DNA of 64,000 nt, taken from NCBI GenBank assembly GCA_018401555.1, contig JAGYKP010000099.1, forward strand, positions 186,001 to 250,000, in the 5' to 3' direction. How positions within the stretch are numbered: position 1 is the first letter of the stretch; every line of letters starts with the position of its first letter. The notes beneath the pieces were generated by a model. The model was not told the origin of the DNA. It did not search any database and was given only the letters and a program-made list of their open reading frames with translations. This document shows positions 22,530 through 36,603 of the stretch, piece after piece. This stretch comes from Halomonas sp. Its GTDB lineage: Bacteria > Pseudomonadota > Gammaproteobacteria > Pseudomonadales > Halomonadaceae. Position numbers and translations under genes: made by a program.

Positions 22530-24247
22530 GCACCGAAGTTCGCAGCGGTGTCTCGCCGCGTCGTCGACCGCCCGGCGTGCCCATGGGGCGTCTTCGCTAT
22601 GTCGTGATGCTGGGACTGGTGCTGCTCGGCCTGGGGCTGCTGGTGGGGCGCGTGGTCATCCTGCACGTGGTCGACCGCCCCTTCCTGCAGGGGCAGGGCG
22701 ACGCCCGTACCCTGCGCACCGACTCGCTGCCCGCCCACCGCGGCATGATCGCCGACCGTCACGGCGAGCCGCTGGCGATCTCCACCCCGGTGGTGACCCT
22801 GTGGGCGAATCCCCAGGATGTGCCCGACGACCCCATCCAGCGTGTCCAGCTGGCCTCGGCGCTGGGCATGGAGCTGGAGGCCCTCAACGAGCGGCTGGCG
22901 CGCTATGCCGAGCGCGAGTTCATGTACCTGCGCCGTCAGCTGACCCCCGAGGCGGCCCAGCGGGTCCTCGACCTGCGCGTGCCCGGCGTCTACGGCCAGG
23001 ACGAGTACAAGCGCTACTACCCGGCCGGCGAGGTGGCCGCCCAGCTGCTGGGCGTGACCAACGTCGACGATGTGGGGCAGGAGGGGCTCGAGCTGGCCTA
23101 TCAGCCCTACCTGGCGGGTACCCCCGGGCTGCGCCGCGTGCTCAAGGACCGCCGCGGGCGCCTGGTGCGTGACCTCGAGGTGCTGCGCGAGGCCAAGCCC
23201 GGCGGCGAGCTGACGCTGGCCATCGACCAGCGCCTCCAGTATATGGCCTACCGTGAGCTCAAGGCCGCGGTGGCCGAGCAGGATGCCGACGGTGGCGTGG
23301 TGGTGATGCTGGATGCGCGCACCGGCGAGGTACTGGCCATGGCCAACCAGCCCTCCTACAACCCCAACAACCGTGCCGGACTCGATCCCCAGGGGCTGCG
23401 CAACCGCGTCATCGTCGACCCCTACGAGCCCGGCTCGGTGGTCAAGCCGCTGGCCATGGCGGCGATGCTCGATGCCGGCGGCCTGTCGCCCGGCACCGTG
23501 GTGGATACCTCCCCCGGCTGGATGCGCATCGACCGCTTCACCATCCGCGACATACGCAACTATGGCGAGCTCGATCTCGCCGGTATCCTCGAGAAGTCCT
23601 CCAATATCGGCATGTCCAAGCTGGTGCTGCGCTATGACGAGCCGGTGGTGCCCCAGCTCTATCGCCGCCTGGGCTTCGGCCAGGCACCGGGTACCGGCTT
23701 TCCCGGCGAGGCGACCGGGGAGGTGCCGGCACCGGTGCGCTGGTCCAGCAGCCAGTGGGCGGCACTCTCCTATGGCTACGGGCTCTCGGTCACGCCGCTC
23801 CAGCTGGCCAGTGCCTTTACCGCCATCGCCAACCAGGGGCGCCTGCTGCCGCCGTCACTGCTGCGCCTTGACGAGCCCGTCTCGGGGGAGCAGGTCATCT
23901 CGCCGGAGGTCGCCCGCCAGGTGCTGGCCATGATGGATGAGGTCGTCGAACCGGATACCGGTGCCCGGCGAGCCGAGGTGCCGGGCTATCGGGTCGCCGG
24001 CAAGACCGGTACGGTGCGCAAGACCGGCGCCGGCGGCTACCAGGAGAACGCCTATCGCGGCTTCTTCGTGGGCATCGCCCCGGTCAGCAACCCGCGCATC
24101 GTGGCGGTGGTGATGATCGACCACCCGCGGGGCGACTCCTACTACGGTGGTGCGGTGGCGGCACCGGTGTTCTCGCGCGTCGCCGGCAGTGCCCTGCGCC
24201 TGCTCGATGTACCCCCCGACCAGCGTCACGTCCCGGAGGACGAATGA
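22526..24247 (+). CDS. ftsI: Septal peptidoglycan transpeptidase FtsI (PBP3)
   Basis: Class B penicillin-binding protein that cross-links septal peptidoglycan with FtsW. The 573-residue protein has one N-terminal membrane helix, a pedestal domain (SLPAHRGMIADRHGEPLAIS) and the transpeptidase domain. The active Ser304 is in EPGSVVKPLAM (SVVK box), followed by KSSNIGMSKL (SSN box) and VAGKTGTVRK (KTG box). The Val after the active Ser replaces the Thr of E. coli PBP3. The true start is the ATG at 22526, overlapping ftsL; the frame upstream is not coding. Confidence 0.97.
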   Translation: MSTEVRSGVSPRRRPPGVPMGRLRYVVMLGLVLLGLGLLVGRVVILHVVDRPFLQGQGDARTLRTDSLPAHRGMIADRHGEPLAISTPVVTLWANPQDVPDDPIQRVQLASALGMELEALNERLARYAEREFMYLRRQLTPEAAQRVLDLRVPGVYGQDEYKRYYPAGEVAAQLLGVTNVDDVGQEGLELAYQPYLAGTPGLRRVLKDRRGRLVRDLEVLREAKPGGELTLAIDQRLQYMAYRELKAAVAEQDADGGVVVMLDARTGEVLAMANQPSYNPNNRAGLDPQGLRNRVIVDPYEPGSVVKPLAMAAMLDAGGLSPGTVVDTSPGWMRIDRFTIRDIRNYGELDLAGILEKSSNIGMSKLVLRYDEPVVPQLYRRLGFGQAPGTGFPGEATGEVPAPVRWSSSQWAALSYGYGLSVTPLQLASAFTAIANQGRLLPPSLLRLDEPVSGEQVISPEVARQVLAMMDEVVEPDTGARRAEVPGYRVAGKTGTVRKTGAGGYQENAYRGFFVGIAPVSNPRIVAVVMIDHPRGDSYYGGAVAAPVFSRVAGSALRLLDVPPDQRHVPEDE

Positions 24248-24290
24248 GCGAACCCCTCCTGCCAACCGACCGCCTGAAGCGAGCCCTGTC

Positions 24291-25792
24291 ATGTCGATAA
24301 CGCTCTCCCGCCTGGACGCCACCCTGTCGCGGCTCTGGCCCGACCACGCGTTCGTCACGCAAGGCGAGGGGGAGACCCGCCTGGAGACCGACAGCCGGCG
24401 GGTGGCGGCGGGCGATGTCTTTGTCGCGGTGCCCGGGGTGGCGGTGGACGGGCGCGACTTCATCGACCAGGCCCTGGCCGGCGGTGCGCTGCGGGTGCTC
24501 TGCCATGCAGGTGACGGCCGCGGATGCCCCACCGACCCGCGGGTAGTGCCGCTCGAGGGCCTGCGCGAACGCCTGGGAGAGCTCGGCCGCCTGCTCTACG
24601 GCGTGCCCGATTCCCTCGAGCTGGTCGGTGTCACCGGCACCAACGGCAAGAGCTCGGTGACCCATTACATCGCCGAGCTGAGCCGGTCGCTGGGCGTCGA
24701 TGCCGCGGTGACCGGCACCCTCGGCAACGGCCGCCCCGGTCAACTGGTCGACGCCGGCCTGACGACCCCGGGTCCCCTGGCGCTGCAGGCCTCGCTTGCC
24801 GAGCTCGCCGACGACGGCGTCACGCGGGTGGCCATGGAGGTCTCCTCGCATGCCCTGGAGCAGGGCCGCCTCGATGGCTGCCGGGTGCAGGCCGCGGTCT
24901 TCACCAACCTGAGCCGTGACCATCTCGACTACCACGGCAGCATGGCCGCCCATGCCGCCGCCAAGGCGCGGCTGTTTCGCAGGCCCGAACTCGGGCTCGC
25001 CGTGGTCAATGGCGACGACCCCCTGGCCCGGCTGATGCTGGCCGGTCTGCCCGCCGGCGTGCGGGTACTCGCCACCGGACATGACGAGGCGGTGACCCTG
25101 CGCGTGCTGGAGCGCTTCCCCCATGCCACCGGTCAGCGTGCCCTGATCGCCACCCCCCAGGGCGAGCGCGAGCTGGCGCTGCCGCTGGTGGGGCGCTTCA
25201 ACCTCGATAACGTGCTGCTGGCCATGGCCACGCTCCTCGGACTGGGCCATGACCTCGAGGCGCTGTGCGCGGCGGTGGAGCACCTTGCACCGGTGCCCGG
25301 GCGCATGGAGATCCTGGCACGGCCCGGGATGCCCACGGTGGTGATCGACTATGCGCATACCCCGGACGCCCTGGACAACGCCCTGTCGGCGCTGCGCGAT
25401 CACCTGCCCGGCCAGGGCCGGCTCTGGTGCCTGTTCGGCTGTGGCGGCGATCGCGATCCCGGCAAGCGGGCACCCATGGCCGCCGCCGCCGAGCGCCATG
25501 CCGATCGCCTGGTGGTGACCGATGACAACCCGCGCGGCGAGGCGCCGGCCTCCATCCGCGAGCAGATGCTGGCCGGTCTGAGCGAGGCGGCCCGTCGGCG
25601 GGCCTGGGATATCGCCGGACGCGCGGCGGCCATCCACCGCACCCTGGCCGAGGCGGGCCCAGGCGATGTGGTGCTGATCGCCGGCAAGGGCCACGAGAAC
25701 TACCAGGAGATCGCCGGCGTGCGCCACCCCTTCGACGACCGTGAGGTGGCCGAGCAGGCGCTGGCGGCTCGCGGCAAGGGGAGGGGGCGTGA
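24291..25792 (+). CDS. murE: UDP-MurNAc-tripeptide synthetase MurE (meso-diaminopimelate adding), frameshift at the last codons
   Basis: Adds the third residue of the peptidoglycan stem peptide. ATP loop GVTGTNGKSSVTHYIAEL, central LTTPGPLALQASLAELADDG, and the C-terminal DNPRGE motif (TDDNPRGEAPASI), which marks meso-diaminopimelate specificity. Starts at the ATG at 24291. The open frame runs through the murF start. Removing one G from the GGGGAGGGGG run (25778-25787) gives a stop TGA at 25790-25792, overlapping the murF ATG, which is the expected coupling. Corrected length is about 500 residues. Confidence 0.95.
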
Positions 25793-27159
25793 TGAGCCGC
25801 TGTGGGCTGTCCAGCCTGGCCGAGGTGGCCGAGGCCCTGGGGATCGCAATCCCGGCCGAGGACCTTCCGGTCGAGGCGATCGTCACCGATACCCGCAAGG
25901 TCGCGGCGGGCGCGCTCTTCGCCGCGCTGCGCGGCGAGCGCTTCGATGCCCATGACTTCCTGGCCGAGGCCCGCGCCGCGGGGGCCGTGGCCGCCGTGGT
26001 CGAGCAGGCGGTGGATGACCCGCTGCCCCAGCTGGTGGTGGCCGATACCCGCCTCGCCCTGGGCCTGCTGGGCCGTGCCCGTCGTCGCGCCTGGGATGGC
26101 CCGCTGGCGGCGGTGACGGGCAACAGCGGCAAGACCACCGTCAAGGAGCTGCTGGCGGCGATCCTCAATCGCCAGGGGGCGACGCTGGCCACGCGCGGCA
26201 ACCTCAACAACGACTTCGGCGCGCCGCTGACTCTGCTCGAGCTGACCCCGGCCCACCGCCAGGCGGTGGTGGAGCTCGGCGCCAACCATCTGGGCGAGAT
26301 CGCCTGGACGGTAGGCCTGGCCGAGCCGCGGGTGGCGTTGATCACCAACGTCACCGGTGCCCATGTCGGCGAGTTCGGCGGCATGGGCCAGATCGCCCAG
26401 GCCAAGGCGGAGATCCTCGCCGGCCTGGCGGCGGATGGCGTGGCGGTGCTCAACCGCGACGATGCCTACTTCGCCACCTGGTCCCGGCTGGCCGCCCCGC
26501 GCGAGGTGCTCGACTTCGGGCTGGCCGAGGGCGCCAGGGTCACGGCGCGCTCACTGGTCGCCGACGCCCTCGGACGCTATGCTTTCACGCTTGTCGTCGA
26601 CGGCCATGAGCTTGGCGATGTCAGGCTGCGACTGATGGGGCGCCACAACGTGGCCAATGCCCTGGCCGCGGCCGCCGCGGCCCTGGCCATGGGGGCCACC
26701 GCCAGCGACGTGGTGGCGGGGCTCTCGGCGGTCGAGCCGATGGCCGGCCGCCAGGCCGTGGTAGCCGGCATCCGCGCTACCCGAATCATCGATGACAGCT
26801 ATAACGCCAACCCCGGTGCGGTGAAGGCCGCGCTCGAGCTCCTGGGCAGCCTGCCAGGGCCGCGCTGGTGCCCGCTGGGTGCCATGGGAGAGTTGGGAGA
26901 GGCGTCCGCGGCGTTGCACGCCGAGATCGGACGCCACGCACGGGAACTGGGGATCGATTTCCTGGGCACTCTGGGCGAGGCGGCACGCCCCGCCAGCCAT
27001 GCCTTCGGTGAAGGCGGGTGCCATTTCGACGGCCGCGAGGCGCTGGTGCGCCACGCGCTGGATCATCTTCCCCCCGGCGCCAGCGTGCTGGTCAAGGGGT
27101 CGCGGAGTGTCGCCATGGAGCAGGTGGTGGCGGCACTGCGCGAGGACACAACACGGTGA
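25792..27159 (+). CDS. murF: UDP-MurNAc-tripeptide D-alanyl-D-alanine ligase MurF
   Basis: Adds D-Ala-D-Ala to complete the UDP-MurNAc pentapeptide. It has 455 residues. ATP loop AVTGNSGKTTVKELLAAIL, then ATRGNLNNDFGAPLTLLEL and ELGANHLGEIAWTVGLAEP, and the C-terminal RIIDDSYNANPGAVKAALEL. The start at 25792 follows the GGAGGGGG stretch inside the murE end. It is ten bases before mraY. Confidence 0.97.
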   Translation: MSRCGLSSLAEVAEALGIAIPAEDLPVEAIVTDTRKVAAGALFAALRGERFDAHDFLAEARAAGAVAAVVEQAVDDPLPQLVVADTRLALGLLGRARRRAWDGPLAAVTGNSGKTTVKELLAAILNRQGATLATRGNLNNDFGAPLTLLELTPAHRQAVVELGANHLGEIAWTVGLAEPRVALITNVTGAHVGEFGGMGQIAQAKAEILAGLAADGVAVLNRDDAYFATWSRLAAPREVLDFGLAEGARVTARSLVADALGRYAFTLVVDGHELGDVRLRLMGRHNVANALAAAAAALAMGATASDVVAGLSAVEPMAGRQAVVAGIRATRIIDDSYNANPGAVKAALELLGSLPGPRWCPLGAMGELGEASAALHAEIGRHARELGIDFLGTLGEAARPASHAFGEGGCHFDGREALVRHALDHLPPGASVLVKGSRSVAMEQVVAALREDTTR

Positions 27160-27168
27160 ACGTGATAC

Positions 27169-28250
27169 ATGCTTCTCTATCTGGCTGAATTCCTGGCGCA
27201 GTACTTCAGCGCCTTCAACGTCTTCGAGTACCTCACGCTGAGGATGATCCTCGCCACCATCACTGCCCTGGTGCTCTGCCTGTGGCTCGGCCCGGTGATG
27301 ATCCGCCGGCTGGTCGAGGGGCAGATCGGCCAGGCGGTGCGTGACGATGGTCCCCAGTCGCATCTCTCCAAGGCGGGCACCCCGACCATGGGCGGCGCCA
27401 TGATCCTGATGGCCATCGCCGTCAGTACCCTGCTGTGGGCAGATCTGGCCAACCATTATGTGTGGATCGTGCTTGCCGTGACCCTGGGCTTCGGTGCCAT
27501 CGGCTGGGTCGACGATTACCGCAAGGTGGTGGAGAAGAATCCGCGCGGCCTGCCGGCCCGCTGGAAATACCTCTGGCAGTCGGTGATCGGCCTGGCGGCG
27601 GCGGTGCTGCTCTATGCCACTGCCGCCTCGCCGGTGGAGACCAGCCTGATCTTGCCGCTGTTCAAGGAGTTCGTGCTGCCCCTGGGCCTCTTCTACGTGG
27701 TACTGGCCTACCTGGTGATCGTCGGTAGTTCCAACGCCGTCAACCTCACCGATGGCCTCGATGGCCTGGCGATCATGCCCACCGTGCTGGTGGCCATGGG
27801 GCTGGGGATCTTCGCCTATGCCAGCGGCAATGCGGTGTTTGCCGAATACCTGCAGATCCCGGGGATTCCCGGGGCGGGTGAGCTCGCCGTGTTCTGTGCC
27901 ACCATCGCCGGCGCCGGCCTGGGCTTCCTGTGGTTCAACACCTATCCGGCCCAGGTGTTCATGGGCGACGTGGGGGCGCTGGCCCTGGGCGCGGCCCTCG
28001 GCGTGGTGGCGGTGATCGTGCGCCAGGAGATCGTGCTGTTCATCATGGGCGGCATCTTCGTGATGGAGACCGTCTCGGTGATCCTGCAGGTGGCCTCCTA
28101 CAAGCTCACCGGTCGGCGCATCTTCCGCATGGCGCCGCTGCACCACCATTACGAGCTCAAGGGCTGGCCGGAACCGCGGGTCATCGTGCGCTTCTGGATC
28201 ATCACCGTGGTGCTGGTGCTGATCGGGCTGGCCACCCTCAAGGTGCGCTG

Positions 28251-28251
<1 letters not shown>
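27169..28251 (+). CDS. mraY: Phospho-MurNAc-pentapeptide translocase MraY
   Basis: Integral membrane enzyme that makes lipid I by moving phospho-MurNAc-pentapeptide to undecaprenyl phosphate. It has 360 residues and about ten membrane helices. Catalytic and Mg-binding motifs: [36 protein letters not shown] and the [14 protein letters not shown] loop near the end. The stop overlaps the murD ATG. Confidence 0.98.
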
Positions 28252-29661
<1,410 letters not shown>

Positions 29662-29665
<4 letters not shown>

Positions 29666-30879
29666 GCCGTCTGGCAAGACTCCGTGAGGGCCTCTCGACC
29701 CGCGACCACCCCTTCGATGGCTGGCTGCTGGTCGCCGCCCTGGCGCTGCTGCTGATCGGCTGGGTGATGGTGACCTCCGCCTCCACCGGGGTGGCGGCGA
29801 GCCTGACCGGCAACCCCTGGTACTTCAGCATTCGTCACGGCATCTTCCTGCTGGTGGCGGTAGCGGTGGCGACCGGCGTGCTGCGCGTGCCGCTGGGGTG
29901 GTGGAGGGCCAACGGGCCTCTGCTGCTGCTGCTGGGGGTGCTGCTGCTGGCGCTGGTCCTGCTGGTGGGTCGCGAGGTCAACGGCAGCAAGCGCTGGCTG
30001 TCGATACCCGGTGTGCCCTTCAACCTGCAGGCCTCGGAGCTCGCCAAGCTGTTCCTGATCGTCTACCTGGCAGGCTACCTGGAGCGTTTCCTGCCCCAGG
30101 TGCGTCGCCACTGGGGGGCCTTCCTGCGCCCGCTGGTGGTGCTTGGACTGTACGGGGTCCTGCTGATCATGGAGCCTGACTACGGCGCCGTGGTGGTGTT
30201 GACCGGCTGCGTGATGGGCATGCTGCTGATGGCCGGTGCGCCCTGGGGACGCTTCCTGCTGCTGGCGCTGCTGGTGGCTGCCGGTGCTGCCCTGCTGGCC
30301 ATCGCCGAGCCCTACCGGCTGGCGCGACTGACCAGCTTCGTCGATCCCTGGGCCGACCAGTTCGCCAGCGGCTACCAGCTGACCCAGGCGCTCATCGCCT
30401 TCGGCCGCGGCGGGTGGCTGGGCGTGGGGCTGGGTAACAGCGTCCAGAAGCTCTTCTACCTGCCCGAGGCGCACACCGACTTCGTCTTCGCGGTGCTGGC
30501 CGAGGAGCTGGGATTGCTGGGTGCGGTCTGCGTCATCGGGCTCTTCGCCCTGCTGGTGTGGCGGGCCATGGCGGTGGGGCGTCGTGCCGAGCTGGCGGGT
30601 CGGGCATTTTCCGCCTACCTCAGCTACGGCATCGCGCTGGTGATCGGCGCCCAGGCGTTTATCAATATCGCGGTGAGCAGCGGCATGCTGCCCACCAAGG
30701 GGCTGACCCTGCCGCTGCTCAGCTACGGCGGCTCCAGCCTGCTGGTGTGTACCTGCATGGTGGCGATGCTGCTGCGCGTGGATATCGAGACCCGGCGTGA
30801 ACAGCGGCGCCGGTCCCCGGCGGCCCCGCGTGCGGCTGCCGGCGCGCCCTCGCTGGCCAGACAAGGAGCCGAGCAATGA
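29662..30879 (+). CDS. ftsW: Septal peptidoglycan glycosyltransferase FtsW
   Basis: SEDS-family polymerase of septal peptidoglycan, the partner of FtsI. It has 405 residues with about ten membrane helices. Signature positions: GREVNGSKRWLSIPG, LIMEPDYGAVVVLTG (the Asp of the SEDS active site), LPEAHTDFVFAVLAEELGLL and LPLLSYGGSSLLV. Start at the ATG at 29662 overlapping murD; the longer open frame upstream belongs to murD noise. The tail is Arg- and Ala-rich and cytoplasmic. Confidence 0.96.
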
Positions 30880-31964
30880 GCGAAACCACCCCGCGTCGGG
30901 CCCTGATCATGGCCGGGGGGACCGGCGGTCATGTGATCCCCGCGCTCTCCCTGGCCCGTGGCCTGCAGGCGCGCGGCGTGGAGGTGGCCTGGCTGGGTAG
31001 CCCGCGGGGCATCGAGAACCGCCTGGTGCCCGAGGCAGGCATTCCCCTCCATCGCATCGCCGTGGCCGGGTTGCGCGGCAACGGCGCGGCCGGCTGGCTG
31101 CTGGCGCCCTTCAACCTGAGCCGGGCGGTATGGCAGGCGTGGCGGGTGATCCGTGCCTTCGACCCCCAGCTGGTGGTAGGGCTGGGCGGCTTCGCCAGCG
31201 GCCCCGGCGGACTCGCCGCCTGGCTGTCGCGTCGCCCGCTGGTGATCCACGAACAGAACGCCGTGGCCGGGCTCACCAATCGCGCCCTCGCGCGGCTGGC
31301 GCGGCGGGTCTATGCGGCCTTTCCCCAGGCCTTCCAGGGCCGCGGTGAGGTGATCGGCAACCCGGTGCGCGACGAGATCGCGCGCCTGGGCGATGCGCCT
31401 CGCGGCAGTGACGAGATGGCCGGGCGTCCCCTGCGTCTGCTGGTGGTCGGCGGCTCGCTGGGCGCCCAGGCATTGAACGAGGGCCTGCCGGCGGCCCTGG
31501 CCCGGCTGCCCGAGGAGCTCAGGCCCGCCGTTCGCCACCAGGCGGGTCGCGACAAGGATGCCGCTACCCGCGAGGCCTATACACGGCAAGGCGTCGCCGC
31601 GGAGGTCACCGCCTTTATCGATGACATGGCTTCCGCCTACGCCTGGGCCGACCTGGTGGTGTGCCGGGCCGGGGCGCTGACCGTGGCGGAGCTCGCCGCC
31701 GCGGCCAAGCCGGCGCTGTTCGTGCCCTTCCCGCACGCCGTGGACGACCATCAGAGCGCCAATGCCAGGGCGCTGGTGGAGGAGGGCGCCGCCGAGCTGC
31801 TGCCCCAGAGAGAACTCAGTGCGGCGACGCTGGCCGACCGGCTGGCGGCGCTGCTCGACCTCGATACCCTTGCCACCATGGCGTCGCGGGCCCGCGCCTG
31901 CGCCCATCTCGACGCTGTCGAGCGCCTGGTGGCCGGCTGCATGGAGACAGGTTTTGAGCGATAG
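30876..31964 (+). CDS. murG: UDP-GlcNAc:lipid I N-acetylglucosaminyltransferase MurG
   Basis: GT-B glycosyltransferase on the inner face of the membrane that converts lipid I to lipid II. It has 362 residues. N-terminal [18 protein letters not shown], the middle [10 protein letters not shown], the C-domain [20 protein letters not shown] and the donor site [20 protein letters not shown] followed by [17 protein letters not shown]. Overlaps ftsW by ATGA. Confidence 0.97.
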   Translation: MSETTPRRALIMAGGTGGHVIPALSLARGLQARGVEVAWLGSPRGIENRLVPEAGIPLHRIAVAGLRGNGAAGWLLAPFNLSRAVWQAWRVIRAFDPQLVVGLGGFASGPGGLAAWLSRRPLVIHEQNAVAGLTNRALARLARRVYAAFPQAFQGRGEVIGNPVRDEIARLGDAPRGSDEMAGRPLRLLVVGGSLGAQALNEGLPAALARLPEELRPAVRHQAGRDKDAATREAYTRQGVAAEVTAFIDDMASAYAWADLVVCRAGALTVAELAAAAKPALFVPFPHAVDDHQSANARALVEEGAAELLPQRELSAATLADRLAALLDLDTLATMASRARACAHLDAVERLVAGCMETGFER

Positions 31965-31977
31965 CAGATCACATCCG

Positions 31978-34358
<2,381 letters not shown>

Positions 34359-34362
<4 letters not shown>

Positions 34363-35084
34363 ACCAGCGTGGTGGATGGCTGGGCGTGATGCTGCTGGTG
34401 GTGTTGTTCGGCGCCGGTGGCAGGGCGCTGTGGCTGTGGCTGGATCGCCCCCTCGAGCGCGTCTCGATCGGCGGTGACCTGAAGCATGTCAGCGCCGAAT
34501 ACCTGCGCAGCGAGCTGACGCCGCTGTTGCGTGGTCACACCTGGCTGTCGGTGGATGTCGCCGACCTGCGCGAACAGGCCCTTGGGGTGGAGTGGATCGC
34601 CGAGGCACGTGTCAGCCGCGAATGGCCCAATGCCCTGACCCTCGAGCTGGTGGAGCAGGTGCCGGTGGCACGCTGGAACGACGACTATCTGCTCAACCCG
34701 GAGGGGGAGCCCTTCGCCCTCGGCCCGGTGTCGCCTCCTGGCGACCTTCCCGACCTCGCCGGTCCCCGCGGAAGCGGTGCCGAGGTGCTCGCCTACCATG
34801 AGCGCCTCGCCACGCGCTTCGCCGAACTGGGGCTCGAGCTGACCCAGCTGCGCCTGGAGCCGCGCGGCGCCTGGCGCTTCCAGCTCGATGACGGCGTCTG
34901 GGTGATGCTGGGGCGCAGCGACCGCGAGGGACGCCTGGCGCGCCTGACCGCCGCCTGGCGTCGACAGCTCGAGGAGCAGGCGTCGCATATCCGCTACATC
35001 GACCTTCGATACCCCAACGGGGTGGCAGTGGCATGGCACGGTGAAAGCGATCCTCTCGAGCAGGATGGTCAGGAGGAGGGCTGA
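34359..35084 (+). CDS. ftsQ: Cell division protein FtsQ
   Basis: Bitopic divisome protein of 241 residues. A short cytoplasmic N-terminus and one membrane helix (LGVMLLVVLFGAGGRALWLW) lead into the POTRA domain (LERVSIGGDLKHVSAEYLRS). The beta domain follows (WIAEARVSREWPNALTLELV, VARWNDDYLLNPEGEPF) and ends in IRYIDLRYPNGVAVAWHGE. It is slightly shorter than the E. coli protein. It is the last of the run of overlapping genes; a 194-base gap precedes ftsA. Confidence 0.93.
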
Positions 35085-35278
35085 GCTCATTTTCCGGTGA
35101 AACACGCATGGCAAAGGGCATACGCCTGTTTCTTTCACGACAAAATCGCCGTATCGTGGAAGGGCTTTTTCGTTCCGGGGTGGAGGAATACGCTCAGTTG
35201 TTCCTATAATTGGCCCCAGGTTCATTTTCGTGTTGCAGGCCCGGCAAGCGGGCCAGGTTCGAGGAGACTCCCCGACTC
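35085..35278 (+). promoter_or_regulatory. ftsQ-ftsA intergenic region with hairpins and a -10-like element
   Basis: This is the only sizeable gap inside the cluster. TTTCACGA (35133-35140) pairs with TCGTGGAA (35154-35161), and T5 follows at 35166-35170, resembling a weak terminator or attenuator. TATAAT at 35205-35210 could be a -10 for ftsAZ, though no good -35 is present. GGCCCG/CGGGCC forms a small hairpin about 25 bases before the ftsA start. No coding potential is evident. Confidence 0.4.
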
Positions 35279-36568
35279 ATGGCAGGTCCATCCAATGCGT
35301 CCAATATGGTAGTCGGGCTGGATATCGGAACGTCCAAGGTGGTGGCGATCGTGGGGCAGCCCACCGATGACGGCGGCATCGAGATCGCCGGTATCGGCTC
35401 GCATCCCTCCCGTGGCATGAAGAAGGGAGTGGTGATCAATATCGAATCCACGGTGCAGTCGATCCAGCGTGCCGTGGAAGAGGCGGAGCTGATGGCCGGT
35501 TGCGACATCCACTCGGTCTATGTGGGGGTCGCGGGCAGTCATATCAGTTCCATGAACTCCGATGGCGTGGTGGCGATCAAGGAGCGCGAGGTCACTCCCT
35601 CCGACATCGACCGCGTCATCGACTCGGCCCGTGCCCGGGCCATCTCCGAAGGCCAGCGGGTGCTGCACGTCCTGCCCCAGGAGTTCGCCATCGATGCCCA
35701 GGGCGGCATCCGTGAGCCGCTGGGCATGTCCGGTGTGCGCCTCGAGGCGCGAGTCCACCTGGTCACCGCCGCCCTCAATGCGGTGCAGAACATCGAGAAG
35801 TGCGTGCGCCGCTGCGGGCTGGAGGTCGACGCCATCATCCTCGAGCAGCTCGCCTCCAGCATGGCGGTGCTTACCGAGGATGAGCGCGAACTCGGGGTCT
35901 GCATGGTCGATATCGGTGGTGGCACCACCGATATCGCCGTGTTCACCGAGGGGGCCATTCGCTATACCGCGGTGATCCCCATCGCCGGCGACCAGGTCAC
36001 CAACGACATCGCCATGGCGCTGCGCACGCCGACCCAGCATGCGGAAGAGATCAAGGTCAAGTATGCCTGTGCGCTGACCCAGCTGGCCGCCAGCGACGAG
36101 ATGATCAAGGTGCCCAGCGTCGGCGACCGTCCGGCGCGCGACCTCTCGCGCCAGGCTCTCGCCGAGGTGGTCGAGCCGCGCTACGAGGAACTCTTCACCC
36201 TGGTCCGCGACGAGCTGCGCCGCAGCGGTTACGAGGACCTGGTGGCCGCCGGTGTGGTATTGACCGGCGGTACCGCCCGCATGGAGGGCGTGGTGGAGCT
36301 GGCCGAGGAGATCTTTCACATGCCGGTGCGCATCGCCTGCCCGCAGAACGTGCGCGGGCTGGCCGATGTGGTGCGCAACCCGATTTATTCGACCGGAGTC
36401 GGTTTGTTACATTACGCTCTACAAGAGACACGGCAGGGGCATGGTCGACAGGCACAGGGCAGCATGATGTCCGCACAGTCCCGGCGCGAGGACACCGCAC
36501 GCCGCGGTGACAGGGAAGGACGCTCGGCGCTGACGAGGCTGAAGGGCTGGTTGAAAGGAAATTTCTGA
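35279..36568 (+). CDS. ftsA: Cell division protein FtsA
   Basis: Actin-like ATPase that tethers FtsZ filaments to the membrane. It has 429 residues from the ATG at 35279, with GAGGAGA upstream. Actin-fold motifs: [16 protein letters not shown] (phosphate 1), [16 protein letters not shown] (phosphate 2) and [20 protein letters not shown] (adenosine). The 1C domain follows the first motif. The C-terminal amphipathic membrane-targeting helix is [12 protein letters not shown]. ftsZ starts 35 bases on. Confidence 0.97.
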   Translation: MAGPSNASNMVVGLDIGTSKVVAIVGQPTDDGGIEIAGIGSHPSRGMKKGVVINIESTVQSIQRAVEEAELMAGCDIHSVYVGVAGSHISSMNSDGVVAIKEREVTPSDIDRVIDSARARAISEGQRVLHVLPQEFAIDAQGGIREPLGMSGVRLEARVHLVTAALNAVQNIEKCVRRCGLEVDAIILEQLASSMAVLTEDERELGVCMVDIGGGTTDIAVFTEGAIRYTAVIPIAGDQVTNDIAMALRTPTQHAEEIKVKYACALTQLAASDEMIKVPSVGDRPARDLSRQALAEVVEPRYEELFTLVRDELRRSGYEDLVAAGVVLTGGTARMEGVVELAEEIFHMPVRIACPQNVRGLADVVRNPIYSTGVGLLHYALQETRQGHGRQAQGSMMSAQSRREDTARRGDREGRSALTRLKGWLKGNF

Positions 36569-36603
36569 CAGGATCGCCAGCGGCGGTTCAGGAGACGGGG
36601 CAA

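Noticed and set aside
24084..26453. 789-residue minus-strand open frame over murE and murF
   Set aside because: It is a composition shadow of genes with intact motifs on the other strand.
31762..31977. N-terminal extension of murC into murG
   Set aside because: It is in-frame open sequence inside murG; MurC proteins start near the [11 protein letters not shown] segment.
35097..35312. 71-residue ORF between ftsQ and ftsA
   Set aside because: It has no ribosome binding site, runs into the ftsA start in another frame, and has no recognisable features.
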